Assembly (NCBI RefSeq): GCF_018449515.1
Contig: NZ_JAAVUQ010000058.1
Location: 1 to 37,320 of the forward strand
Reading direction: 5' to 3'
DNA from: Caballeronia sp. dw_19
Lineage (GTDB): Bacteria; Pseudomonadota; Gammaproteobacteria; Burkholderiales; Burkholderiaceae
Length of the DNA stretch: 37,320 bases
The notes under the pieces were generated by a model. The model was not told the origin of the DNA and ran no database searches. It worked only from the letters and a program-made list of their open reading frames with translations. Made by a program: the position numbers and the translations under genes. Shown here piece by piece: positions 1-8,283 of the stretch; positions within the stretch are counted from its first letter, which is position 1, and every line of letters begins with the position of its first letter.

Positions 1-67
1 TAGTGGTAAAGAGAAAATCCGACTCTCGCAGACCGCTAAGGCCGAAAGCACCAACCCAGCATAGACC

Positions 68-132
68 CCGACCACTAACCCCAGAACCGACCACTAACCC
101 CAGAACCGACCACTAACCCCAGAACCGACCAC
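68..132. repeat. 19-bp tandem repeat, three perfect copies plus a partial fourth
   Basis: The unit CCGACCACTAACCCCAGAA occurs without change at 68-86, 87-105 and 106-124, and a fourth copy stops after about eight bases at 132. It lies immediately downstream of the dld stop codon. The copies touch without spacers, so this is a simple tandem duplication and not a CRISPR. Its role is unknown; it may be a slippage-generated array that varies in copy number between strains. Confidence 0.9.
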
Positions 133-140
133 CCCGACAC

Positions 141-1880
141 CTAACCCACCACTTCCCGGTACATCGCGAACTTCGACGTCTGCCCGATCCCCGGGTTGAA
201 GCAGTTACAAGGATCGATCTGCTGATAAAACCCGGCGAGCTGAGGCTTCGCATGATACAAATGCCCAACGTTATGTTCCGCCGGATACTCGGCCCCACGC
301 CGGTCCAGCAGCGTCCACATCTTGTGTTCGACCTCAAGGCAGTCATTGCCCTTCTTGACGATGTAATCCTGATGAAACACGTGACACAGGAAGTGGCCGT
401 AATACAACTTGATAGAGATCGTCTCTTCGATGTCCGCCGGCAGCGTCTCGATCCAGTCGCGATCATTGCGGCGCAGAGCAACGTCGAGCGCGACGATATT
501 CTCCACTTCCCGTGTGTGCACGGCGCGATAGCGGACCGCGGCGCCGGCAGCGGCGAAGCGGTGCAGGAACGCTTTCGTGCCTTCTTCGTCGGTGCATTCG
601 AAATAGCCGCCGGTAGCGCTTTCGAAGTAGCTTGATAGGAAGGCACGCGTTTCTTCCACACTTTCGGCCGTCACTTTCAGCATCAGGTGATGCTCGTACT
701 TGTCTCGATACTGTTTCATACGCGGCGGCAGATGGCTTGGAAACAACCGGCTCGCAGCCTGCATGACGCGGTCGGTGAAATGCGAAGGGAAAAACCCGAG
801 GCGATCGAACAGCGCATCGAAACGGCTCTTTAGTCCGAACAACGCAGGTAGCCGGGACGTGCCAAGATAATTGATTGCGAGGAAGGTATCTTTACCGTAC
901 TCCTCAGCAATATCGAATGCGTCTCGATGAAGGTATTCCCCCGAGATCGGCAAGTGTTTGAAGTCGTGCAGCGCGTGACGGCGGATCTCGGTGAGCTCGT
1001 CGGGCCGGTTCGTGCCAATATAAAAAACCTTTGCGTTCTGCTCGATCGGAAACGTGTCGAGCCGTACCGCGAACACCATCACCTTGCCGGCCGATCCCGA
1101 CGCTTCATGGAGGCGCTGTGGATCCGCGTTGAAGCGCGCCGGTGTATCGGCATCGATCTCGCGGACGTGAGTCGCGTAGCCGTGGTCCGATCCGGCGCCC
1201 GCGTCGTGCCGGACATCGGCATCCGAGAACTCACCGCGCTCAAGCCGGCCAAGGATGCCGTCGGGTGTTTCGCCAAGTTCGATTCCCAGATGGTTCACCA
1301 GGTTCAGCTTGCCTGTCGCGTCGACCTGCGCAAATACCGCCATCTCCGTATACGCCGGGCCGCGATGCACCAGCGCACCGCCCGAGTTGTTGCAGACACC
1401 GCCGAATACCGACGCGCCGATGCAGCTCGAGCCAATCACCGAATGCGGCTCGCGTCCGAGGGGCTTCAGTATTCTTTCCAGTTGGTCGAGTGTCGCCCCC
1501 GGAAGGCAAACGACCTGCTTGCCATCGTTGATCACGTACACCTTCTTCATGCGGCTCGTGCTGACGATCACGATGTCGCGATCATAGTCGTTGCCGTCAG
1601 GTGTCGAGCCGCCCGTGAGGCCCGTATTCGACGCCTGCGTGATGACAATCACATTCGCCGCGATGCAAGCCTGCAGCACGTTCCATTGTTCGACGATCGT
1701 GCCGGGGCGCACTACCGCGAGCGCCTTGCCTGCGCCAAAACGAAAGCCCGTGCGGTAGCGGCGGGTCGCGCCGTCATCGGTCAGGGTGTGCTCCTTGCCG
1801 ACGATGTTGCGCAGGTCGGCAATCAACGTGTTGGCCGCGTCGGCCGGGAGGGTTGCCATTGGTACGCGCGCTGTTGACAT
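141..1880 (-). CDS. dld: FAD-dependent, quinone-linked D-lactate dehydrogenase
   Basis: This enzyme oxidises D-lactate to pyruvate at the inner membrane and passes electrons to the quinone pool. The 579-residue product has the length and order of the E. coli Dld family. An FAD-binding PP-loop comes first, with QASNTGLTGGSTP at 82-94 and GSSCIGASVFGGVCNNSGG at 150-168. A substrate and membrane-binding region follows, and a C-terminal PCNCFNPGIGQ motif. The chosen ATG at 1880 has an AGGAGA ribosome site 6-8 bases upstream. The gene is divergent from a LysR regulator (155-bp gap), which is the obvious candidate controller. Confidence in the family is high; the exact physiological substrate is inferred from the family. 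Confidence 0.95.
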   Translation of the reverse strand: MSTARVPMATLPADAANTLIADLRNIVGKEHTLTDDGATRRYRTGFRFGAGKALAVVRPGTIVEQWNVLQACIAANVIVITQASNTGLTGGSTPDGNDYDRDIVIVSTSRMKKVYVINDGKQVVCLPGATLDQLERILKPLGREPHSVIGSSCIGASVFGGVCNNSGGALVHRGPAYTEMAVFAQVDATGKLNLVNHLGIELGETPDGILGRLERGEFSDADVRHDAGAGSDHGYATHVREIDADTPARFNADPQRLHEASGSAGKVMVFAVRLDTFPIEQNAKVFYIGTNRPDELTEIRRHALHDFKHLPISGEYLHRDAFDIAEEYGKDTFLAINYLGTSRLPALFGLKSRFDALFDRLGFFPSHFTDRVMQAASRLFPSHLPPRMKQYRDKYEHHLMLKVTAESVEETRAFLSSYFESATGGYFECTDEEGTKAFLHRFAAAGAAVRYRAVHTREVENIVALDVALRRNDRDWIETLPADIEETISIKLYYGHFLCHVFHQDYIVKKGNDCLEVEHKMWTLLDRRGAEYPAEHNVGHLYHAKPQLAGFYQQIDPCNCFNPGIGQTSKFAMYREVVG

Positions 1881-1997
1881 GAAATTCTCCTGAGGAAATG
1901 TTGAGCGTGACGCGCATCGGTTTCATCCGGCCGTTTCGAGTGCGGCCTTCAAGCGCATCAGGTTGACGCAAAGGTTAAAATCATGCCGGTCATTAGT

Positions 1998-2022
1998 CCA
2001 ATATCTCGAAGTCGCTATTTGG
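1998..2022. promoter_or_regulatory. Imperfect palindrome before the LysR gene, possible LysR operator
   Basis: In the dld/LysR intergenic region, CCAA at 1998-2001 pairs with TTGG at 2019-2022, and ATA/TAT steps sit inside the arms. It lies just upstream of the regulator's GGAG ribosome site (2021-2024). LysR proteins commonly bind a dyad in the divergent promoter region and repress themselves. The pairing is imperfect, so this is only a candidate. Confidence 0.3.
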
Positions 2023-2035
2023 AGACGAAAAAGAT

Positions 2036-2926
2036 ATGGAATTTCGCCAGTTGCGCTACTTCCTTGCCGTCGCCGAGCATCTGCATTTCACCGATGCCGC
2101 GGCGCATCTGGGAATCGCCCAGCCGCCCTTGAGCCAGCAGATCCTGAAGCTCGAGCGGGAAATCGGCACCCAGCTCTTCATCCGGCATCCGCGCCGCGTC
2201 GAATTGACCGAAGCAGGACGGCTCTTTCGCGAAAGCGCGCGGCGTATCGTCGAGGACGCACAGCAAGCGTTCGTTGAGGTGCAGAACGCGGGGCGCGGAG
2301 AGACGGGACGGCTATCGCTTGGTTTCGCGGGCTCGACGGTATTTCACCCCGTGGTCGCGACAACGATGCAGAAGTATCGGCATGCGTATGAGCACGTCGC
2401 CATTAGTTGTGAGGAAAGCAATAGCTCGCTGCTGCTCGACCGGGTCGCCGAGCGGCAGCTCGACGCCGCGCTGGTGCGCATGCCGCTGAACTGCCGGGAT
2501 CTGATCGTCGAACCGCTCGTCGATGAAGACATGTTGGCGGTGCTGCCGGCGAACCATCGCCTGAGCCGGCGACGGCGCGTCGATCTGGCCAACCTTGCGG
2601 ACGATCCGTTCATCCTCTTTCCGCGGCCGATCGGGCCGGATCTATACGACTCGATCATCAGCGCGTGCCGCGAAGCTGGCTTCGCGCCCTCGATCGGCAT
2701 GGAGTCGCCACAGATCTCATCAGCGGCGAACCTCGTCGCGGCTGGATTCGGTGTTGCCGTGGTTCCCGCGTCGATCGGGCAGATCCAGGTTGAAGGCGTG
2801 TCGTATCACGAACTGCAGGGCAAGCCGCTTTCGACCGGTATCGCATTGATCCATCGGCAGCGCGAAAAGTCGCCGACCGTGCTGAACTTCGTCAGGATTT
2901 TGCGGCAGCAGCGAGTGGCCCGCTGA
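2036..2926 (+). CDS. LysR-family transcriptional regulator
   Basis: The 296-residue protein starts MEFRQLRYFLAVAEHLHFT and carries the standard winged helix-turn-helix in about residues 1-60 (DAAAHLGIAQPPLSQQILKL region), followed by a periplasmic-binding-protein-like effector domain from about 90 to 290. The N-terminus resembles the BenM/CatR/CynR-like branch that begins MEFRQLRYF. It is divergent from dld, and in this family that arrangement usually means it regulates the neighbour, with lactate or a related acid as possible effector; that is inference. A downstream SDR gene (3168) could also be a target. Start chosen at the ATG, the only start that keeps the complete helix-turn-helix. Confidence 0.93.
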   Translation: MEFRQLRYFLAVAEHLHFTDAAAHLGIAQPPLSQQILKLEREIGTQLFIRHPRRVELTEAGRLFRESARRIVEDAQQAFVEVQNAGRGETGRLSLGFAGSTVFHPVVATTMQKYRHAYEHVAISCEESNSSLLLDRVAERQLDAALVRMPLNCRDLIVEPLVDEDMLAVLPANHRLSRRRRVDLANLADDPFILFPRPIGPDLYDSIISACREAGFAPSIGMESPQISSAANLVAAGFGVAVVPASIGQIQVEGVSYHELQGKPLSTGIALIHRQREKSPTVLNFVRILRQQRVAR

Positions 2927-2928
2927 CT

Positions 2929-3105
2929 TCACTTGCGCACAGACACATCGTGTCCCGGCGACCACGACGCGTAACTGCCGATACCGCGCGCAACCAGCGC
3001 TGTCGCCCCCGGCGGCGAGGATATAAGTTGCTTGAAAGGCTTATCGAAGCGATGACCTGCAGGCGAGCGGCCGACCACGCGACGCGCTCCAACATGCGAT
3101 ACTTT
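2929..3105 (-). other. Short open frame with protein-like sequence, possible gene remnant
   Basis: On the minus strand between the LysR and SDR genes, one frame stays open for 58 codons and ends at TGA (2931-2929). Its conceptual product contains SPAGHRFDKPFKQLIS and GIGSYASWSPGHDVSVRK, which read like the end of a folded protein rather than random GC-rich translation. No ATG start or ribosome site is visible, and a stop lies directly upstream at 3108-3106. I do not recognise the family. It could be the 3' remnant of a lost gene or a chance open frame in GC-rich DNA. Confidence 0.25.
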
Positions 3106-3167
3106 TTATCCCGCTATCCCTACCGTGTGGTTTAGCAGCCGCGCGGCTCTCGTCAAAAAGGAACCTC

Positions 3168-4025
3168 ATGCCGTCCACGCATACTCCCTCGCCAGCACCC
3201 GTTTGGTTCATTACCGGCTGTTCCACCGGATTCGGCCGAGAGCTCGCACTTGCCGTCCTTGATAAAGGCTGGCGTGCTGTCGTGACAGCTCGTCAACCCA
3301 GCTCGCTGGCAGAATTTGACGAGCGCTACGGTGACCGCGCACTGGTGCTCGAACTCGATGTAACCCAGCCCAGCCAGATCAAACACGCCGTTGAAAAAGC
3401 CCTGCAGCAATTCGGTCGCATTGACGTGTTGGTCAACAATGCCGGCTATGGCTACCTGAGCGCCATCGAGGAAGGCGACGATCAGGACGTGCGCGAGATG
3501 TTCGAGGTCAACTTCTTTGGCGTTGCCGATACCATCAAGGCCGTCTTACCCGCGATGCGGGAACAGCGCGCCGGGCACATCGTCAACATCACGTCCGTAG
3601 GCGGCCTGATCGGCAATCCGGGAAGCGGCTACTATGCCGCCAGCAAGTTCGCGGTGGAAGGCCTGAGCGAAGCGTTGGCCGCGGAGACGGCCGATTTGGG
3701 GATCAAGGTTACGGCGGTCGAGCCCGGGCCGTTCCGTACCGATTGGGCAGGACGTTCGCTGAAGCAAGCTAAACAGCCGATTGAGGCTTACGCGGCGAGC
3801 GCTGGCAAGCGCCGCGCTACCATCTCGGCCGCTAGTGGCAAGCAGCCCGGCGACCCGGCACGCGCGGCGCTGGCTATCATCGCCGCGGTGCAGTCGCCAA
3901 CCCCTCCGGGCCATCTGATTCTGGGCAGCAACGGGCTGGAGCGTGTCCAAATCAAGTTGGAGGCTCTGCGCGCCGAGATCGCCGCATGGGAAGCCACCAC
4001 CCTGAGCGCCGATTTCCCTGGCTAG
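3168..4025 (+). CDS. SDR-family NAD(P)-dependent oxidoreductase
   Basis: This is a classical short-chain dehydrogenase of 285 residues. The nucleotide-binding motif TGCSTGFG spans 16-23, the structural NNAG lies at 90-93, and the catalytic Ser143 and Tyr156-xxx-Lys160 (YAASK) are present. The TGCSTGFGRE opening is typical of the subgroup annotated as oxidoreductase or retinol-dehydrogenase-like, where the substrate is usually unknown. An AAGGA ribosome site precedes the ATG by about seven bases. The gene stands alone, downstream of the LysR gene in the same orientation with a 241-bp gap, and is followed by a hairpin, so it is probably monocistronic. No substrate can be assigned from sequence. 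Confidence 0.93.
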   Translation: MPSTHTPSPAPVWFITGCSTGFGRELALAVLDKGWRAVVTARQPSSLAEFDERYGDRALVLELDVTQPSQIKHAVEKALQQFGRIDVLVNNAGYGYLSAIEEGDDQDVREMFEVNFFGVADTIKAVLPAMREQRAGHIVNITSVGGLIGNPGSGYYAASKFAVEGLSEALAAETADLGIKVTAVEPGPFRTDWAGRSLKQAKQPIEAYAASAGKRRATISAASGKQPGDPARAALAIIAAVQSPTPPGHLILGSNGLERVQIKLEALRAEIAAWEATTLSADFPG

Positions 4026-4040
4026 TAGATCCACGCAGTT

Positions 4041-4090
4041 GCCGGCTCGATTCCAGTTCGATTGGACCACGACTGGATCGAGTCGCCGGC
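4041..4090 (+). terminator. Long imperfect hairpin after the SDR gene
   Basis: GCCGGC at 4041-4046 pairs with GCCGGC at 4085-4090, and inside it CGATtCCAGT pairs with ACTGGATCG, leaving a loop of about 15 bases. It begins 15 bases after the SDR stop codon. There is no T-run after it, so it is either a non-canonical terminator or an mRNA-stabilising 3' hairpin. Confidence 0.45.
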
Positions 4091-5319
4091 GCCGATCCGG
4101 TTGTGCGGCTCATAAGGCGCTTTGTCCCACGGCATAAAAATTAGTTTTATAAGCTTCTAATTATTTCCGCCTTATGTCATAGGGGAAATGGACGCACTCA
4201 AGCAGTCGCGTTTCTACCACACTTGTCCAGTGACTCAATGGATGTAGTGGGTGACATGCAAATGTCATCCGAAAAAATTAATCCGACAAATACCTTTCGA
4301 TAAACCAACGTAATCCGTATTTCTTATAGCCTGGATTTATTGGGAACCTTATTGTCTGACCATTGGCAAGAGGGTTAAAAAAAACAAACACGAGTCGCTA
4401 CCTGGATGTCGGGGCAAAGTCGTTGACGGGAGCCGGGTGCAATGGAACGGTGAACAGACTCAAGGGGGCGGCCCCGCGAGTGGTACGAACAGAAATAAGG
4501 CCACAAGGCCTCGCAAACCGGTGGTGCAGGGTGAGCCTGTCGTTCGACTGGGCCTGAACATTCACGCGATCAGCGTCGCCGAAATCGCGGTGTTGGACGG
4601 CGAGGTGATGCGCGCAGTGTTGGAGTTAGACATGCCGGGGGATCGGATAATCGCTTATGCGCAGCTTCACATGGCGCCTCGCCGCAAAGCATAGCAAAGT
4701 TATTGCGTTACGCGATAGAACATTGTGCTTCGAATTTACCCTGATTTAAGAGAATACTGCGTAATGGCATTATTCGATCCGTTACGTCGTCAGCGACAAG
4801 TTGAGATTATTGACTCCTGTCACGTAGCGCGAATCTTCATATCGTATCAGTCGCCTCCATGCGGTCGTAACTATTGATTGGTGCTGCTTCGCCCGGTTAC
4901 TGGAGTGACCGGCTCCGTGTAAACCAGTATCAATATATAGGGTGTTTAGGACAACTTTTTGTTTTCGAAAAGAGAGGGGGCCATGCAACGTGACGCAGGC
5001 GCTTTAGTGTCGAGCAGATTGTGGCGACGTTGAACCGGGCAGAAACGGGAGCTCTGCCGCGTTGAGTTGCTGAAGGTGCATGAGCGTAGATGGCGCGAGT
5101 TCGCGCGGGAAACGCGGGGATTTTGGGTTAGCCCAGTAAAACGGTGAGTGCTGTCGGGTAAAGAAGGGGAGTCAACCGAATACCGCTTACTGCAGTACCT
5201 CGCTTAATTTTGGCGTTATTGCGTGTATTGCGTGGTTGCGCGCTGACGGCAAGACAGGAGCAAAGCCCGACGAACTCTGATCGGCGTTTCGAGACATATA
5301 AACAATAATCACCTACCAC
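4091..5319. other. Gene-poor, AT-richer stretch between the SDR and porin genes
   Basis: About 1.2 kb without a convincing intact gene. Its ends (about 4130-4380 and 4690-4990) are visibly richer in A and T than all neighbouring genes. It holds a small perfect palindrome, TGACAT-GCAA-ATGTCA (4252-4267), and a decayed IS3-type transposase start (5000-5065). An 85-codon open frame at 4437-4694 has no recognisable domain and no clear ribosome site. The composition and the transposase scrap suggest an old insertion site. The porin promoter must lie in its last part, but I could not identify a convincing -35/-10 pair. Confidence 0.6.
5000..5065 (+). pseudogene. Remnant of an IS3-family OrfA transposase
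   Basis: One plus-strand frame reads RFSVEQIVATLNRAETGALP and then meets a stop at 5063-5065. This matches the start of IS3-family OrfA proteins, which typically begin with a (S)RFSxEQIVxxLKQAExG helix-turn-helix segment. No start codon is in frame nearby and the rest of the transposase is gone, so this is a short fossil. The assignment rests on about 20 residues and has no inverted repeats to support it. Confidence 0.5.
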
Positions 5320-6510
5320 ATGAAAAAATCAATTATCGCCTTCGTCGCACTCGGCACACTAGCCGGCGCCGCACACGCACAAAGCAGTGTCACCCTGTTC
5401 GGTATTATCGACGAAGGGGTCGACATGATCACCAACAACAAGGGCGGCCATGTTTACCAGGCAGCCGGCAGCGTGATGCAGGGCGACCGGTGGGGCCTGA
5501 CCGGCTCCGAAGACCTCGGCGGTGGCATGAAGGCGGTATTCATGCTCGAAAACGGTTTCAACATTAACAGCGGCGCGCTCAGCCAGAATGGCCTGATGTT
5601 CGGCCGGCAGGCTTGGGTCGGCCTCGCGACTCAATACGGCACGGTCACGCTCGGTCGTCAGTACGACTCTATTTTCGACTACACAGCCCCGTTCGCAGGC
5701 GGCCAACTGGGCGCTGGCGTCTATGGTGCGCACCCGGGCGACCTCGACAACTCGAACATCGATTACCACGATAACAACACCATCAAATACGCAAGCCCCA
5801 CCTTTTCGGGCTTCAAATTTGGCGGTACGTACAGTCTCGGCGGTACGCCCGGCAGCATCGGCACCAATCAGATCTGGTCGCTCGGAGCGGCGTATAACCA
5901 GGGACCGCTCGGCCTCGGCGTTGCTTACCTGAACGCGCGCAACCCAGGCACCAGCATGTTCAGCACTGCCGCGTCGAGCCTGCCTGAAACCTTGATGACG
6001 CCGATCTACTCCGGCTTCATGAGCGCGAACACGTTTCAGGTGATCGATTTCGGCGGATCCTATACGTTCGGTCCGGCGACGCTCGGCGTCACGTATACGA
6101 ACGCCAAGTTCATGAATTTGGGCAGCAATCCGATGCCGACCGGCGCCAAGGGTCCGGCCTCTGGCTACGCGACGGGTAGCACGGCGACCTTCAATGATGT
6201 GCAGGTCAATTTCCTGTATCGGATCACGCCCGCGCTGCGGTTGCTCGTGGCGTCTGATTACGTCGAGCGCAATTCGCTCACGGAGAAGAACGGACAGGCA
6301 GTCGACAACGGGAAGTACCTGCAATACAACGCGTCGCTCGACTACTCGCTGTCCAAGCGCACCGACGTGTACGTAATGGCGCTCTATCAACGCGCGCTCG
6401 GCGACGACTCTACAGGCGGCCCGGCCGTCGCGGCCATCACCGATACCACCGCCATTTCGTCGAACGGCAACCAGTTCGTTGGACGCATTGGAATTCGCCA
6501 CAAGTTCTGA
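5320..6510 (+). CDS. Gram-negative outer-membrane porin (OmpC-like, Burkholderiales type)
   Basis: The 396-residue product begins with a clear signal peptide (MKKSIIAFVALGTLAGAAHA, cleavage before QSS). It continues with SSVTLFGIIDEGVDM, the typical first beta-strand of betaproteobacterial trimeric porins, and has alternating beta-strands throughout. The C-terminus RIGIRHKF ends in the phenylalanine needed for outer-membrane assembly. The family forms 16-stranded, trimeric diffusion channels. The start is fixed by an in-frame stop at 5299-5301. Oddly, there is no recognisable Shine-Dalgarno sequence before the ATG, and the upstream DNA is AT-rich and scarred by a transposase remnant. A perfect 10-bp hairpin follows the gene, which appears monocistronic. 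Confidence 0.95.
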   Translation: MKKSIIAFVALGTLAGAAHAQSSVTLFGIIDEGVDMITNNKGGHVYQAAGSVMQGDRWGLTGSEDLGGGMKAVFMLENGFNINSGALSQNGLMFGRQAWVGLATQYGTVTLGRQYDSIFDYTAPFAGGQLGAGVYGAHPGDLDNSNIDYHDNNTIKYASPTFSGFKFGGTYSLGGTPGSIGTNQIWSLGAAYNQGPLGLGVAYLNARNPGTSMFSTAASSLPETLMTPIYSGFMSANTFQVIDFGGSYTFGPATLGVTYTNAKFMNLGSNPMPTGAKGPASGYATGSTATFNDVQVNFLYRITPALRLLVASDYVERNSLTEKNGQAVDNGKYLQYNASLDYSLSKRTDVYVMALYQRALGDDSTGGPAVAAITDTTAISSNGNQFVGRIGIRHKF

Positions 6511-6533
6511 GGGCGCAAGCTTCGCGCATACCA

Positions 6534-6557
6534 CGACCGGCAGCCCGCTGCCGGTCG
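6534..6557 (+). terminator. Perfect 10-bp stem hairpin after the porin gene
   Basis: CGACCGGCAG (6534-6543) and CTGCCGGTCG (6548-6557) are exact reverse complements around a CCCG loop. It starts 24 bases after the porin stop. It lacks a T-run, as do many strong hairpins after genes in GC-rich Burkholderiales. Terminator or 3' stabilising stem. Confidence 0.6.
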
Positions 6558-6889
6558 GAACGCAATGCCTTCGTGCACTGTCGTGTTGGGAATCGTATGG
6601 CGACATTGGGTCCGTGTTCGCCGAACCAGTTTGCCTTGCGGGTGATGTGGACGTCGTATCCTATATCCATGTGCCCGGGTTCGCGGTTAGTGCCAGGCGG
6701 GAGTGATCCGTTATGAGGTGGACTTGACTGCACGCACGGTCACCTACTACGGATGTCACGATGAATCATACGTCGAGACATATCCCGCAGTGGAAATCCA
6801 GTAGCCGTAACCACCCGGCGCATTGTCTTTGCCAAAAGCGGCTTCTTGCCAGGCTTCCGAATCGATACAACACCCCCGCGCGTACCGTC
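6558..6889. other. Non-coding interval between two 3' ends (porin and fuconate dehydratase)
   Basis: About 330 bases separating convergent genes. Open frames here are short and have no ribosome site or familiar protein motif. I saw no repeat, RNA gene or operator. A minus-strand terminator for the sugar operon would be expected here, but I could not point to one. Confidence 0.5.
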
Positions 6890-8188
6890 TCAAACCCGCC
6901 AGGCCGGTCCCTCAGGAAAATCATATTGATCGAGCGACGCCGCGTGCATTTCGATGCTGTATCCGGGAAGTTCCGGTGGCATGTAACGGCCGTTCTGGAT
7001 CACGACAGGATCGACGAAATGCTCATGCAGATGATCCACGTACTCGAGCACCCGATTTTCCAGCGACGCCGACACGCAGATATAGTCGAACAACGAAATG
7101 TGCTGGACGTACTCGCACAAGCCGACGCCGCCCGCATGCGGGCACACGGGCACGCCGAATTTCGCCGCCATCAGCAGGACGACAATCACCTCGTTCAGCC
7201 CGCCGAGGCGGCAGCTATCAACCTGACAGAAGTCGATAGCCTGCGCCTGCAGCAACTGCTTGAACATCACCCGGTTATGGCAGTGCTCGCCCGTGGCTAC
7301 CCCTATTGGCCGAATCCGCTGGCGGATAGCCGCGTGGCCGAGAATGTCGTCGGGGCTCGTGGGTTCCTCTATCCACCACGGATCGAATTGCGCCAGGCGC
7401 CGCATGTTCGCGACGGCTTCATCGACGTCCCACACCTGATTCGCATCCATCATCAGCTTGCGGTTTTCACCGATTTCTTCGCGCAGGATGCGGGCCCGGC
7501 GCATATCTTCTTCAAGATTGCCGCCCACCTTCTGCTTGAAGTGCGTCCAGCCCTGCGCGACGCCTTCACGGGCGAGCCGGCGAATCTTGTCGTCGTCGTA
7601 GCCGAGCCAGCCGGCCGACGTCGTGTAGGCCGGATAGCCGCGCGCCAGCATGTCCTTTTCTCGCTCGCCCCGGGTCTTTGCGTGGCGATGCAACATGGCG
7701 ATGGCTTCGTTCGGCGTGATCGCATCGGTCACGTAACGGAAGTCGAGGCAACGCACGAGCTCTTCGGAGCTCATGTCGACGAGCAGCTTCCACACCGGCT
7801 TGCCTTCCGCTTTGGCCCACAGATCCCAGGCCGCGTTCACGACCGCCGCCGTCGCCAGATGGATTGCCCCCTTGTCCGGGCCGATCCAGCGCAACTGGCT
7901 GTCCGACGTCAGTGCGCGCCAGAAAGCGCCCATGTTCGCGGCAATGTCCTCAAGCGTTTTGCCGACGACCAGCGGAGCAAGCGCCTTCACCGCAGCCACG
8001 CAGATCTCGTTGCCGCGCCCGATGGTGAAGGTGAGGCCATGGCCCGTGAGCGCCTCCGGCGAATCGGTTTCGAGCGTCACGTAGGTGGCGGAGTAATCCG
8101 GCGCGGCGTTCATCGCATCGGAGCCGTCGAGCGAACGCGAGGTCGGAAACCGGATGTCCCGGACGGACAGCTTGGTGATCGTGGGCAT
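6890..8188 (-). CDS. fucD: L-fuconate dehydratase (enolase superfamily, mandelate racemase group)
   Basis: This enzyme removes water from L-fuconate to give 2-keto-3-deoxy-L-fuconate in the non-phosphorylating L-fucose pathway. The 432-residue product carries the full enolase-superfamily active site: Lys218 and Lys220 (FKQKVG), the metal ligands Asp248, Glu274 (WIEEP) and Glu301 (GEHCHN), and His351 (CPHAGG). By recall, these positions match the residue numbers of the characterised Xanthomonas campestris enzyme. I place the start at 8188 rather than further upstream because AGGAGA lies 7-8 bases before this ATG, and because a longer frame would overlap the preceding binding-protein gene. It is the last gene of the ABC-transporter operon. 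Confidence 0.93.
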   Translation of the reverse strand: MPTITKLSVRDIRFPTSRSLDGSDAMNAAPDYSATYVTLETDSPEALTGHGLTFTIGRGNEICVAAVKALAPLVVGKTLEDIAANMGAFWRALTSDSQLRWIGPDKGAIHLATAAVVNAAWDLWAKAEGKPVWKLLVDMSSEELVRCLDFRYVTDAITPNEAIAMLHRHAKTRGEREKDMLARGYPAYTTSAGWLGYDDDKIRRLAREGVAQGWTHFKQKVGGNLEEDMRRARILREEIGENRKLMMDANQVWDVDEAVANMRRLAQFDPWWIEEPTSPDDILGHAAIRQRIRPIGVATGEHCHNRVMFKQLLQAQAIDFCQVDSCRLGGLNEVIVVLLMAAKFGVPVCPHAGGVGLCEYVQHISLFDYICVSASLENRVLEYVDHLHEHFVDPVVIQNGRYMPPELPGYSIEMHAASLDQYDFPEGPAWRV

Positions 8189-8283
8189 CTGAACAATCTC
8201 CTGGACGAGAGCTATCGACTTCCAAAGAACAACGAGAGCCGCGACGTCGAAAGACGCCGCGACCCTTCCTCTGACGGCGACGG

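Noticed and set aside
68..132. Short repeats that could suggest a CRISPR array
   Set aside because: The copies are directly adjacent with no unique spacers and no cas genes are in the window.
4252..4267. Palindrome TGACAT-GCAA-ATGTCA as an operator
   Set aside because: No regulator or gene start lies nearby, and short palindromes of this size occur by chance in 37 kb.
4437..4694. 85-codon open frame in the AT-richer island
   Set aside because: No ribosome site, no recognised domain and an unusual N-terminal composition; could be real but cannot be supported.
5359..6606. Long minus-strand open frame opposite the porin gene
   Set aside because: It mirrors the codon structure of the porin, which has a signal peptide and complete barrel; the antisense product is Arg/Ala/Val-rich with no domain.
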